From Lethocerus indicus (Eukaryota; Arthropoda; Insecta; Hemiptera; Belostomatidae), in NCBI GenBank assembly GCA_019843655.1, contig JACDQD010000119.1, positions 1 through 64,000 of the forward strand: a DNA stretch of 64,000 nucleotides. Direction: 5' to 3'. Shown here one piece after another: positions 1 through 12,745 of this stretch. Position 1 is the stretch's first letter. Every line of letters begins with the position of its first letter. Below the pieces are notes generated by a model, which was not told the DNA's origin, searched no databases, and saw only the letters and a program-made list of their open reading frames with translations. The translations under genes were made by a program, and so were the position numbers.

Positions 1-3000
1 AATAAATATTTATGTAAAGAAGCATGGGGAATTTCACAGAAAATGGCTCCGTCTATCAATTATTGAACCGAACACATTTATTTAAATTTAAACGAATCGA
101 AAACACAATTTAAATATTTCCATTATAGTACAAGTATGTACATGAATATATAATTATATAAATATTTATAAAGGAAGTAATGGGGAATTTGTACAGAAAA
201 TGGCTCAGGTCTCACCAATTATTGAACCGAAACACATTTATTTAAATTTAAACGAATCAGAAACACAATTTAAATATTATCCCATTATAGTACATATGTA
301 TGAATATATAATTATATAAATATTTATATAAAGAAGTATGGGGAATTTTACAGAAAATGGCTCCGGTCTCACCAATTATTGAACTGAAACACATTTATTT
401 AAATTTAAACGAATCGGAAACACAATTTAAATATATCCCATTATAGTACAAGTATGTACATGAATATATAATTATATAAATATTTATATAAAGAAAGTAT
501 GAGGGGATTTCTTAGAAAATGGTCTGGTCTGAATTATTTGAAACACATTTATTTAAATTTAAAACGAATCAAAACACACTTAATATATCCCATTATAGTA
601 CAAGTATGTACATGCATATATAATTATATAAATATTATATAAAGGAAGTAATGGGGAATTTTGTACAGAAATGGCTCCGGTCTCACAATTATTGAACCGA
701 AACACATTTATTTAAATTTAAACGAATCGAAACACAATTGTAAATATTTCCCATTATAGTACAAGTATGTACATGCATATATAATTATATAAATATTTAT
801 ATAAAGAAAGTAATGGGGAATTTCTACAGAAAATGGCTCGTCTCACCAATTATTGAACGAAACACATTTATTTAAATTTAAACGAATCGGAAACACAATT
901 TAAATATTTCCCATTATAGTACAAGTATGTACATGCATATATAATTATATAAATATTTATATAAAGCAAGTACGGGGGGAATTTCTACAGAAAATGGTTC
1001 CGGTCCTAACAATTTTTGAACCGAAACACATTTATTTAAATTTAAACGAATCGAAAACACACTGTAAATATTTCCCATTATAGTACAAGTATGTACATGC
1101 ATATATAATTATATAAATATTTATATAAAGAAGTACGGGGGGGAATTTGTACAGAAAATGGCTCCGGTCTCACCAATTATTGAACCGAAACACATTTATT
1201 TAAATTTAAACGAATCGAAAACACAATTTAAATATTTCCCATTATAGTACAAGTATGTACATGCATATATAATTATATAAATATTTATATAAAGGAAGTA
1301 CGGGGGGGAATTTCTAGAGAAAATGGCTCCTGTCTCACCAATTATTGAACCGAAACACATTTATTTAAATTTAAACGAATCGAAAACACACTGTAAATAT
1401 TTCCTATTATAGTACAAGTATGTACATGCATATATAATTATATAAATATTTATATAAAGAAAGTACGGGGGGGAATTTCTACAGAAAATGGCTCCGGTCT
1501 CAACAATTATTGAACCGAAACACATTTATTTAAATTTAAACGAATCGAAAACACACTGTAAATATTTCCCATTATAGTACAAGTATGTACATGCATATAT
1601 AATTATATAAATATTTATATAAAGGAAGTACGGGGGGGAATTTCTACAGAAAATGGCTCCGGTCTCACCAATTATTGAACCGAAACACATTTATTTAAAT
1701 TTAAACGAATCGAAAACACAATTTAAATATATCCCATTATAGTACAAGTATGTACATGCATATATAATTATATAAATATTTATATAAAGGAAGTACGGGG
1801 GGGAATTTCTACAGAAAATGGCTCCGGTCTCACCAATTATTGAACCGAAACACATTTATTTAAATTTAAACGAATCGAAAACACAATGTAAATATTTCCC
1901 ATTATAGTACAAGTATGTACATATATAATTATATAAATATTTATAAAGGAAGTAATGGGGAATTTGTACAGAAAATGGCCTGTCTCAATTATTGAACCAA
2001 ACACATTTATTTAAATTTAAACGAATCAAAACACAATTTAAATATTTCCCATTATAGTACAAGTATGTACATGCATATATAATTATATAAATATTATATA
2101 AAGAAAGTAATGGGGAATTTCTACAGAAAATGTTCGTCTCACCAATTATTGAACCGAAACACATTTATTTAAATTTAAACGAATCGAAAACACACTGTAA
2201 ATATTCCCATTATAGTACAAGTATGTACATGCATATATAATTATATAAATATTTATATAAAGGAAGTATGGGGAATTTCTAGAAAATGGCTCGTCTCACC
2301 AATTATTGAACCGAACACATTTATTTAAATTTAAACGAATCAGAAACACAATTTAAATATATCCCATTATAGTACAAGTATGTACATGCATATATAATTA
2401 TATAAATATTTATATAAAAGAAAGTACGGAATTTCTACAAAAATGGCTCGGTCTCAACAATTATTGAACGAAACACATTTATTTAAACAAACGAATCGAA
2501 AACACACTGTAAAGTATTATGCATACAAGTATGTATATAAAGAAAAAGAAATTTCTACAGAAAATGGCTCCAGTCACCAATTATTGAACCAGAAACACAT
2601 TTATTTAAATTTAAACGAATCAAAACACACTGTAAATATTTCCATTATAGTACAAGTATGTACATGCATATATAATTATATAAATATTTATATAAAGGAA
2701 GGCAGAATTGTACAGAAAATGGCTCCGTCTCACAATTATTGAACCGAATTATTGAACAAACATAATTTAAACACATGTTTATTTAAATTTAAAATATTTA
2801 TATAAAGGAAGTACGAATTTCTATCTCAGTCTCAAAACACACTGTAAACACAATTTATTTCCCATTATAGTACATGTATGTACATGCATATATAATTATA
2901 TATTTATATAAAGGAAGACAACGGGGAAAATTTCTACAGAAAATGGCTCGGTCTCACCAATTATTGAACTGAAACACATTTATTTAAATTTAAACGAATC

Positions 3001-6000
3001 AAAACACAATTTAAATATTTCCCATTATAGTACATGTATGTACATGCATATATAATTATATAAATATTTATAGGAAGTACGGAAATTCTACAGAAAATGG
3101 CTCCGGTCTAAATTATTGAACGAAACACATTTATTTAAATTTAAACGAATCAAAACACAATTTAAATATTTCCATTATAGTACAAGTATGTACATGCATA
3201 TATAATTATATAAATATTTATATAAAAGTGGGGGAATTTCTACAAAATGGCTTCTCACAATTATTGAACGAAACATTTATTTAAATTTAAACGAATCGAA
3301 AACACAATTTAAATATTTCCATTATAGTACAAGTATGTACATGCATATATAATTATATAAATATTTATATAAAAGAAATGCAGAATTTCTACAGAAAATG
3401 GCTCCGGTCTCAACAATTTTTGAACCGAAACACATTTATTTAAATTTAAACGAATCGAAAACACACTGTAAATATTTCCCATTATAGTACAAGTATGTAC
3501 ATGCATATATAATTATATAAATATTTATATAAAGAAAGTACGGGGGGGAATTTCTACAGAAAATGGCTCCGGTCTCACCAATTATTGAACCGAAACACAT
3601 TTATTTAAATTTAAACGAATCGAATCAACACAAATTTAAATATATTCCCATTATAGTACAAGTATGTACATGCATATATAATTATATAAATATTTATATA
3701 AAGAAGGTACGGGGGGGAATTTCTACGGAAAATGGCTCCGGTCTCACCAATTATTGAACCGAAACACATTTATTTAAATTTAAACGAATCGAAAACACAC
3801 TTTAAATATTTCCCATTATAGTACAAGTATGTACATGCATATATAATTATATAAATATTTATATAAAGAAGGTACGGGGGGGAATTTCTACGGAAAATGG
3901 CTCCGGTCTCACCAATTATTGAACCGAAACACATTTATTTAAATTTAAATCGAAAAACACACTGTAAATATTTCTTATAGTACAGAAAATATATAATTAT
4001 ATAAATATTTATATAAAGGTAATGGGGAATTTACTCTCGGGTCTCAAAATTATTGAACCGAAACACATTTATTTAAATTTAAACGAATCAAAACACACTG
4101 TTAAATATTTCCCATTATAGTACAAGTATGTACATGCATATATAATTATATAAATATTTATATAAAGAAATTTCTACAGAAATCGGTCTCACAATTATTG
4201 GAAACACATTTATTTAAATTTAAACGAATCGAAAACACAATTTAAATATTTCTACAGAAATGCATATATAATTATATAAATATTTATATAAAAAGGCAAG
4301 AAATCAGGTCTCACCAATTATTGAACCGAAACACATTTATTTAAATTTAAACGAATCGGAAACACAATTTAAATATTTCCATTATAGTACAAGTATGTAC
4401 ATGCATATATAATTATATAAATATTTATATAAAGGAAGTACGGGGGGGAATTTCTACAGAAAATGGCTCCGGTCTCACCAATTATTGAACCGAAACACAT
4501 TTATTTAAATTTAAACGAATCGAAAACACACTGTAAATATTTCCCATTATAGTACAAGTATGTACATGCATATATAATTATATAAATATTTATATAAAGG
4601 AAGTACGGGGGGAATTTCTACAGAAAATGGCTCCGGTCTCACCAATTATTGAACCGAAACACATTTATTTAAATTTAAACGAATCGAAAACACACTGCAA
4701 ATATTTCCCATTATAGTACAAGTATGTACATGCATATATAATTATATAAATATTTATATAAAGGAAATTTCTTATTGAACGAAACACATTTATTTAAATT
4801 TAAACGAAACACAATTTAAATATATCCCATTATAGAATATGTACATGCATATATAATTATATAAATATTTATATAAAGGAAACAGGGGAATTCTACAGAA
4901 AATGGCTCGGTCTCACCAATTATTGAACGAAACACATTTATTTAAATTTAAACGAATCGAAACACAATTAAATATTTCCCATTATAGTACAAGTATGTAC
5001 ATGCATATATAATTATATAAATATTTATATAAAGAAAGTACGGGGGGGAATTTCTACAGAAAATGGCTCCGGTCTCACCAATTATTGAACCGAAACACAT
5101 TTATTTAAATTTAAACGAATCGAAAACACACTGTAAATATTTCCCATTATAGTACAAGTATGTACATGCATATATAATTATATAAATATTTATATAAAAA
5201 GGAAGTACCAATGGAAACACATTTATTTAAATTTAAACGGAAAACACAATTTAAATATTTCCCATTATAGTACAAGTAAATGCATGGAAATGCTCGGTCT
5301 CACCAATTATTGAACCGAAACACATTTATTTAAATTTAAACGAATCGAAAACACAATGTAAATATTTCCCATTATAGTACAAGTATGTACATGCATATAT
5401 AATTATATAAATATTTATATAAAGAAAGTACGGGGGGGAATTTCTACAGAAAATGGCTCCGGTCTCACCAATTATTGAACCGAAACACATTTATTTAAAT
5501 TTAAACGAATCGGAAACACAATTTAAATATTTCCCATTATAGTACAAGTATGTACATGAATATATAATTATATAAATATTTATATAAAGGAAGTACGGGG
5601 GGGAATTTGTACAGAAAATGGCTCCGGTCTCACCAATTATTGAACCGAAACACATTTATTTAAATTTAAACGAATCGGAAACACAATTTAAATATTTCCC
5701 ATTATAGTACAAGTATGTACATGAATATATAATTATATAAATATTTATATAAAGAAAGAAATTTGTACAGAAAATGGCTCCGGTCTCACCAATTATTGAA
5801 CCGAAACACATTTATTTAAATTTAAACGAATCGAAACACAATGTAAATATTTCCCATTATAGTATAGTATGTACATGCATATATAATTATATAAATATTT
5901 ATATAAAGGAAGTAAATTTCTACAGAAAATGGCCCTCACCAATTATTGAACCGAAACACATTTATTTAAATTTAAACGAATCGAAAACACAATTTAAATA

Positions 6001-6167
6001 TTTCCCATTATAGTACAAGTATGTACATGAATATATAATTATATAAATATTTATATAAAGGAAGTACGGGGGGGAATTTGTACAGAAAATGGCTCCGGTC
6101 TCACCAATTATTGAACCGAAACACATTTATTTAAATTTAAACGAATCGAAAACACACCGTAAATATT
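1..6167. repeat. 165-bp AT-rich satellite array (about 37 copies)
   Basis: Head-to-tail monomers run from the left edge to about 6167. Well-preserved neighbours are spaced exactly 165 bp (for example around 1474, 1639 and 1804). Each monomer contains ATGGCTCCGGTCTCACCAAT, an ATTTAAATTTAAACGAATCG segment, a TATAGTACAAGTATGTACAT segment and a TATATAATTATATAAATATT segment. Many copies (for example 1930-3300, 3960-4300, 4760-5300) have small deletions, and others are near identical. The short ORFs here repeat the same peptide and are not genes. The array starts outside the window. Confidence 0.95.
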
Positions 6168-7034
6168 ATAATTATGTAAATATTATATATTAACATTATA
6201 CTCGAATTTATTAATTAATATAGTTCATTAGATATACATTAAATATGTAGTTGAAATAATAATCATTTTAGGCCAAGGAAAAATGTCTTTTATCTTGTTT
6301 TCGTGCGAGCCAGCGCTAAAAACAGAATTTGGCAAGGTCTTTGAAATTACAAAATGGGTAAATAAATATTAGCCTTTTAACAGTTTTTATTTTCACTCCC
6401 TATATAATAATTAACAACAATGTACCATTAATAATTGAACAATTTCACGCTAATAATAAGTGAAAATTAACGAACGGTGTGCAATTTATGCTTGTAACAT
6501 GAAAAATATCCGATAACGGCTAGTTGCGTAGAAGTAATAAAAACTGTAGGCGGACAACAAAAAGAGATAAAACGATTCAAGGCGAACTGATAAAAACAGG
6601 ACGGCCTTCGTCATAAAAACTAGTTGGCCATTAATTGCCACAAGGTTATTATAATCACCGACCGTAATTAACAGAACCCGTTTTCAACCTCGACAGGAAT
6701 CAAATTTCAAAACGGTTTATAAACCAATTTTAATATACGAAACAAAACACATTTCACAACTTGTGGATTTTTTCCCGGGTGGGCAGGAAACAATTAAATA
6801 AAAACCACATTAATTGGAGAAAGTTGTGGTTTCGCAACGACCGGTCGTTGTTCATTATGGCGCGCTTTAAAATATTCATCGTTTCATATTCTTCAATCGA
6901 TATCAACGGATTAGAAAACGGGACATATCATATTTCGATGCGACAGTAGACGGTATATCTTCATACCGCGGTGTGTATATTACAATTTTTATACCAAAAA
7001 TGACATTATTTATGACATAAATATATAATATTTG
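6168..7034. other. Unique AT-rich sequence, no gene seen
   Basis: The satellite breaks off near 6167 into non-repetitive AT-rich DNA. I found no exon with good splice sites. The next exon of the minus-strand SEC14L1-like gene would be expected to the left of 8446, but nothing resembling the conserved continuation of its PRELI-like domain is visible here. Confidence 0.5.
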
Positions 7035-8080
7035 TCGGATGGCGTTTGTCCGTGTCTGTGTTCGCTATCCGTTTCCAAACAGCTGAACCGATTTACGCCA
7101 AATTTTCAGTGTAAATTCTCACCGAATTTACATGTTATCAGGTCAAGGGGTCAGGTCAAAGGTGAGCAGTGACCTCTACGCTGTACAACGCGAAAGGCCG
7201 CTACGATTTTCACCAAATATACAGCACGTATACGGCTAACCCAGACATATGTTCAACGACATGATCCCAGGTCATGAGGTCAGGTCAAAGGTCAGCTGTG
7301 ACCTCTATGCCCTACAACATGAAAGGTTTCTGCTACGATTCTCACCAAACTTACAGTACGCATACAGCTAGGTCACGCTTACACGTTCAACGACATGTTC
7401 CCGGGTCACGAGGTCAGGTCAAAGGTCAGCTGTGACCTCTATGCCCTACAACATGAAAGGTTTCTGCTACGATTCTCACCAAACTTACAGCACGCATACA
7501 GCTAGGTCACGCTTACACGTTCAACGACATGTTTCCAGGTCACGAGGTCAGGTCAAAGGTGAGCAGTGACCTCTACGCTGTACAACGCGAAAGGCCGCTA
7601 CGATTCTCACCAAATTTACAGCACGCATACAGCTAGGTCACGCTTACACGTTCAACGACATGTTTCCAGGTCACGGGGTCAGGTCAAAGGTGAGCAGTGA
7701 CCTCTACGCCTACAACATGAAAGGTTTCCGCTACGATTCTCACCAAACTTACAGTACGCATACAGCCAGGTCACGCTTACACGTTCAACGACATGTTTCC
7801 AGGTCACGAGGTCAGGTCAAAGGTGAGCAGTGACCTCTACGCTGTACAACGCGAAAGGCCGCTACGATTCTCACCAAATTTACAGTACGCATACAGCTAG
7901 GTCACGCTTACACGTTCAACGACATGTTTCCAGGTCACGAGGTCAGGTCAAAGGTGAGCAGTGACCTCTACGCTGTACAACGCGAAAGGCCGCTACGATT
8001 CTCACCGAACTTACAGCACGCATACAGCAAGGTCACGCTTACACGTTCGACGACATGTTTTCCAGGTCACGAGGTCACGG
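7035..8080. repeat. 131-bp minisatellite with AGGTCA nuclear-receptor half-sites
   Basis: About seven tandem units of roughly 131 bp (TGACCTCTA recurs near 7170, 7301, 7433, 7567, 7698, 7831 and 7962). Each unit contains a cluster of AGGTCA half-sites on the plus strand followed by TGACCT. Two units carry a perfect direct repeat with one spacer base, AGGTCAAAGGTCA, at 7282-7294 and 7416-7428. The other units have AGGTCAAAGGTGA. The sequence before the array (7035-7170) looks like the degenerate start of the same family. Confidence 0.9.
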
Positions 8081-8445
8081 AGTCACAATAATTAAAAGCG
8101 CCGTCCGTCACTTTACTAAAAAGCAGCCGGCTGCTTTCCCTTCTATTTTGCCGTTCAATTCAAGTAATTATTACAAGCGATAAATAGTGAATATCTTACA
8201 GTTTTCTATAGGCCGGAGAAAGGGTATAAGCACTTTCATCAATAGACGTTATCTTTAACTGCAATTCAGCTTTCTTATCATAGTTTCTTATCAATTATTG
8301 GCACATTCCTACGCGGACCACTCGAGCGAGGCTTTTTGGGTGCTTCGAAAAATTTGAAAAAAAAATTTTGAAAAATTCGCTTTTTCGTCCAGAAGGAAAT
8401 ATATATATATATATATAGATATTTAAATTTAGAGAACAGAATCAC

Positions 8446-8595
8446 CTTTTTGAGTATGTAGGGCGCGTCGACGTACAATTTACACCTTCTCTCCGTCTTA
8501 TTCAGAGAGTTGTCGGCGCTCGTCCAGTCTGATATCAGCTCGCAGTTGACGACGACCGGTATCTGCGGACACGAGGGGAATCTCCTTTCGTAGGC
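8446..8595 (-). CDS. SEC14L1: SEC14L1-like coding exon 2
   Basis: 50 codons between a CAG acceptor (complement of 8596-8598) and a GTGATT donor (complement of 8440-8445). They encode AYERRFP...ERRCKLYVDAPYILKK, the middle of the PRELI-like domain. Phase 0 at both ends, consistent with exon 1. Confidence 0.92.
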
Positions 8596-8932
8596 CTGAC
8601 ATGAAAAAGAAAAAAACAGAAAAACAAGTCAGTCATTTCATATTTATCCGGTCGGCAACTAAGTCATTGCGGGGGGCGGCGGCGGCGGCGGCGGGGTTTC
8701 GTCGGTGGACGGCGTTAATTTTTTTAAATATTTTTACTCACTTTTACGCGCATCTTCAAACCTTTTTTGAAAAAATTCCGCAAATGTCTATTCGCCGTAC
8801 GGCAAAAATGCACGGGACGCTCGGCCGAGGATGAGGAGAATCCGCAATTATTTAGTTGCCAGACCGATAGTTTTATCTATATATATATATATTATGAAAT
8901 TTACCGAAAACAACAGTAAAAAAACGGTTTTT

Positions 8933-8987
<55 letters not shown>

Positions 8988-9557
8988 GAGTGGTCCAAAA
9001 AAATGTATCCACCGTTTAACAGTCGATAACTTGGAAACTAATTGACGGAGTTGTGTCTGATTTTCGGTGAAAGTGTAGCTTAAAGTCCAACTTAAAGATA
9101 TATATAGCTGTAGGCGTTCGAAATTGTCACCGTTATTAACATAGACAGACAGAAACGATGCCGCCCCCAACTGCATGCAGCACCGACTACTGACTGGACA
9201 ACGTGTTCAGTCGGGATATTTGGCTCTGTTTGTGATACTCATTTCGCCCATTGCCTCACTGAACCTCATTAATGTTTTCGGTACTTAAAATACCACACTT
9301 CAAAACTGGACTTCCTTTCGTCCGATTCTAAGCCTTGAGCCGGCCGCGTTTACTCGAAGTAACAATAGGAGTGCAACCGAAACAGAACACTGACTATGTC
9401 ATCTGACACAGAACACAGAACAACGCAATACAACGCTTGTATGGCCGGAACTACAAAAACTATAACAGTACCAAAAATGAGACAATTCCGTCAATTAGTT
9501 TGCAAGTTATCGACTGTTAGACAGTGGATACATTTTTTTGGACCACTCTGTATTGTT

Positions 9558-9629
<72 letters not shown>

Positions 9630-9958
9630 GGAGAGAGGAGGCACCAGGAAAAACATTTAAAGTGACAAACAGAGCGCTACTGAAGATGGCGAAAGACACC
9701 GATAAGAGTCGCCGTTGTGGTGCAACGCCGGCGATACATCCGTTCTAATTCTCATGTAAGTGTTCTCAACGTAGAGACGAAAACGCAACGTATTTTCACG
9801 TTATTTACGCACGCATCAGGCAAATGACTCAGCAGCGGCCAGCAGGTCATGCCCCACTCCCTAATAGATCGATATCAATTTCTCGTGCATTCGGCCGATA
9901 ATCAAATATTCGAACAATTACCGATACCTTCTATAGACGCAGAACGCCCTCAGATCAC

Positions 9959-10016
<58 letters not shown>

Positions 10017-11379
10017 GTGGTCCAAAAAAATGTATCCACTGTTTAACAGTCCATAACTTGCAAACTAATTTACGGAGTTGTCTCATTTTCGGTAGTGTTA
10101 TAGTAGTGTTGTAGTTCCGGCTAATAGCGCCGTACAACCGTTGTATTGTGGGGCTTATCTGGACGAAAATCTACCGGTATAAGATGGACAGGGGCGGTAG
10201 AGAGGCGCTGTAGAGTGGTCAGTATCCTCCACCACCACCACCAGGTTAAGTCCCCCAGACTTAACTCTCCTCTGGACTTTTACCTGTGTTACACTGAAGG
10301 ACGTCGTTTATCGACGCCGAAAACCACTGACATTGGATGAGAATCCATCCTACATATTCACGTGCACAAATATCCCGACTGAACACGTTGTCCAGTCAGA
10401 GTAGTCGGTGGTGCACAGTTGGGGGTGGCATCGTATCTCTGTCTGTGGATGTTAATAACGGTGACCATTTCGAACACCTACAGCTATGTGATATCTTTAA
10501 GTTGGACTTTAAGCTACACTTTCACCAAAAATGAGACACAACTCAGTCAATTAGTTTGCAAGTTATGGACTGTTAAACGGTGGATACATTTTTTTGGACC
10601 ACTCTGTATATTATTAGGGGTACCCGAAAGTAATCGACATTTTGACTTTGGAATTCATTCGAATCTACCTACAGCTATGTGATATCTTTAAGTTGGACTT
10701 TAAGCTACACTTTCACCAAAAATGAGACACAACTCAGTCAATTAGTTTCCAAGTTATGGACTGTTAAACGGTGGATACATTTTTTTGGACCACTCTCTGT
10801 ATATTATTAGGGGGTACCCGAAAGTAATCGACATTTTGACTTTGGAATTAATTCGGAATCTACGCTGCAGCTATGTGATATCTTTAAGTTGGACTTTAAG
10901 CTACACTTTCAAAAAATCAGACACAACTCAGTCAATTAGTTTGCAAGTTATGGACTGTTAAACGGTGGATACATTTTTTTGGACCACTCTCTGTATATTA
11001 TTAGGGGGTACCCGAAAATAATCGACATTTTGACTTTGGAATTCATTCGAATCTACCTACAGCTATGTGATATCTTTAAGTTGGACTTTAAGCTACACTT
11101 TCACCAAAAATGAGACACAACTCAGTCAATTAGTTTCCAAGTTATGGACTGTTAAACGGTGGATACATTTTTTTGGACCACTCTGTATATTATTAGGGGG
11201 TACCCGAAAGTAATCGACATTTTGACTTTGGAATTAATTCGAATCTACCTACAGCTATGTGATATCTTTAAGTTGGACTTTAAGTTACACTTTCACCAAA
11301 AATTAGACACAACTCAGTCAATTAGTTTCCAAGTTATGGACTGTCAAACGGTGGATACATTTTTGGACCACTGGACCAC

Positions 11380-11435
<56 letters not shown>

Positions 11436-12574
11436 TAATTATATTTCGTCTGCGAACATCACGTCTTCTAATTAGCACAGTAATTACGTTAATCAGAATG
11501 GAATGCGTGTTCCAACAGGATTTTGATGTAATTATCCCGTTGAGAAATGATGTAACAGACTTTTTCCTGTACGCTGGAGGATTACGCTGTCGGATTTTAG
11601 TTGTCGGAATTTCTGAAAAGCCGATACCGAAATTTCGTTTTACCTCGGTACAATCACGACAATTTTATTTCATTGGTTTGCGGTGTTTCTGTCGCCGTCT
11701 TCAGTAGCGCCTGCAGTGTCGCTGCGTCGTCGTCTTCAGTAGTCTCCTGGAGGGCATCCTCACTGCACTGTCACTGTCATACTGTTACACTGTCATCTGT
11801 TACACTGTCATACTGTTACTCTGTTACACCGTCATACTGTTACACCGCACACTGTCAACATTCAAAGTGGCCCAACAGTGACACACAACACGCGGAGCAC
11901 TGTCAAACTCCGGTCTGGCAGAAGACCGATAGGAAGAAACAGCGCGGAACCGACGTTATCCGCAATTATTCAGTTGCCGACCCAATATATTAATATATTG
12001 TTACCCTACTGTCGATGATTAAAATATATTCTGTTACCGATTACGATAAGAGTTGTAGTTCCGCAATAATTAGACCGTATAGAAACCGTTGAGGCCGGAT
12101 TTTACCCGCGGTTCAAACCACCAGCTCCAGAGGGAAACTGTTTTTCTTTTTATTTTTCAAACGGTCGAATTTTCGCAAGGAATTTTCAAGAACTGTCGGG
12201 AGACAAAATGAGAGCGTCTCTGCCATCTGTTTTTTCCCCCGACACTGGGTATTTTGTACGGCCAATTTGAGGGGCGAAAAATTGTTCAACGATGGACCTC
12301 GAGAGGGGTTGTTATCAGCGACCTTTTCGGAAAGTGGTGACATCAAACTGACCGAATATATAGAGCCGTACTGACGACGTCACGGATTGGAGTTCGAGAA
12401 ATTCCTAACATTGTTCGCGTCCAAAATTCCAGTCAAAAGTCCTTCCAGTACCACATCACGGGCACAATCCATAAGACAGGCACTTCCACAAATCCACTCC
12501 TGTTCATCCAGTTTCCTCTCCTCTTATCCATGTCCATTATCCGGCCTGGAGACTGGAGGGCCCCATGGTATATA

Positions 12575-12605
<31 letters not shown>

Positions 12606-12701
12606 CTCGGCACTTAACAAGGGCACTTATAAAGTTCCTGCACTATTGCGCCACTAAGGGCTGTCGGCGTTGTTGGTCCACGACATGACACATCGAAGAA
12701 T

Positions 12702-12745
<44 letters not shown>

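Noticed and set aside
8831..11707. Frames rich in Tyr-Ile repeats around (TA)n
   Set aside because: Translated TA dinucleotides joined to transposon ends; no conserved protein.
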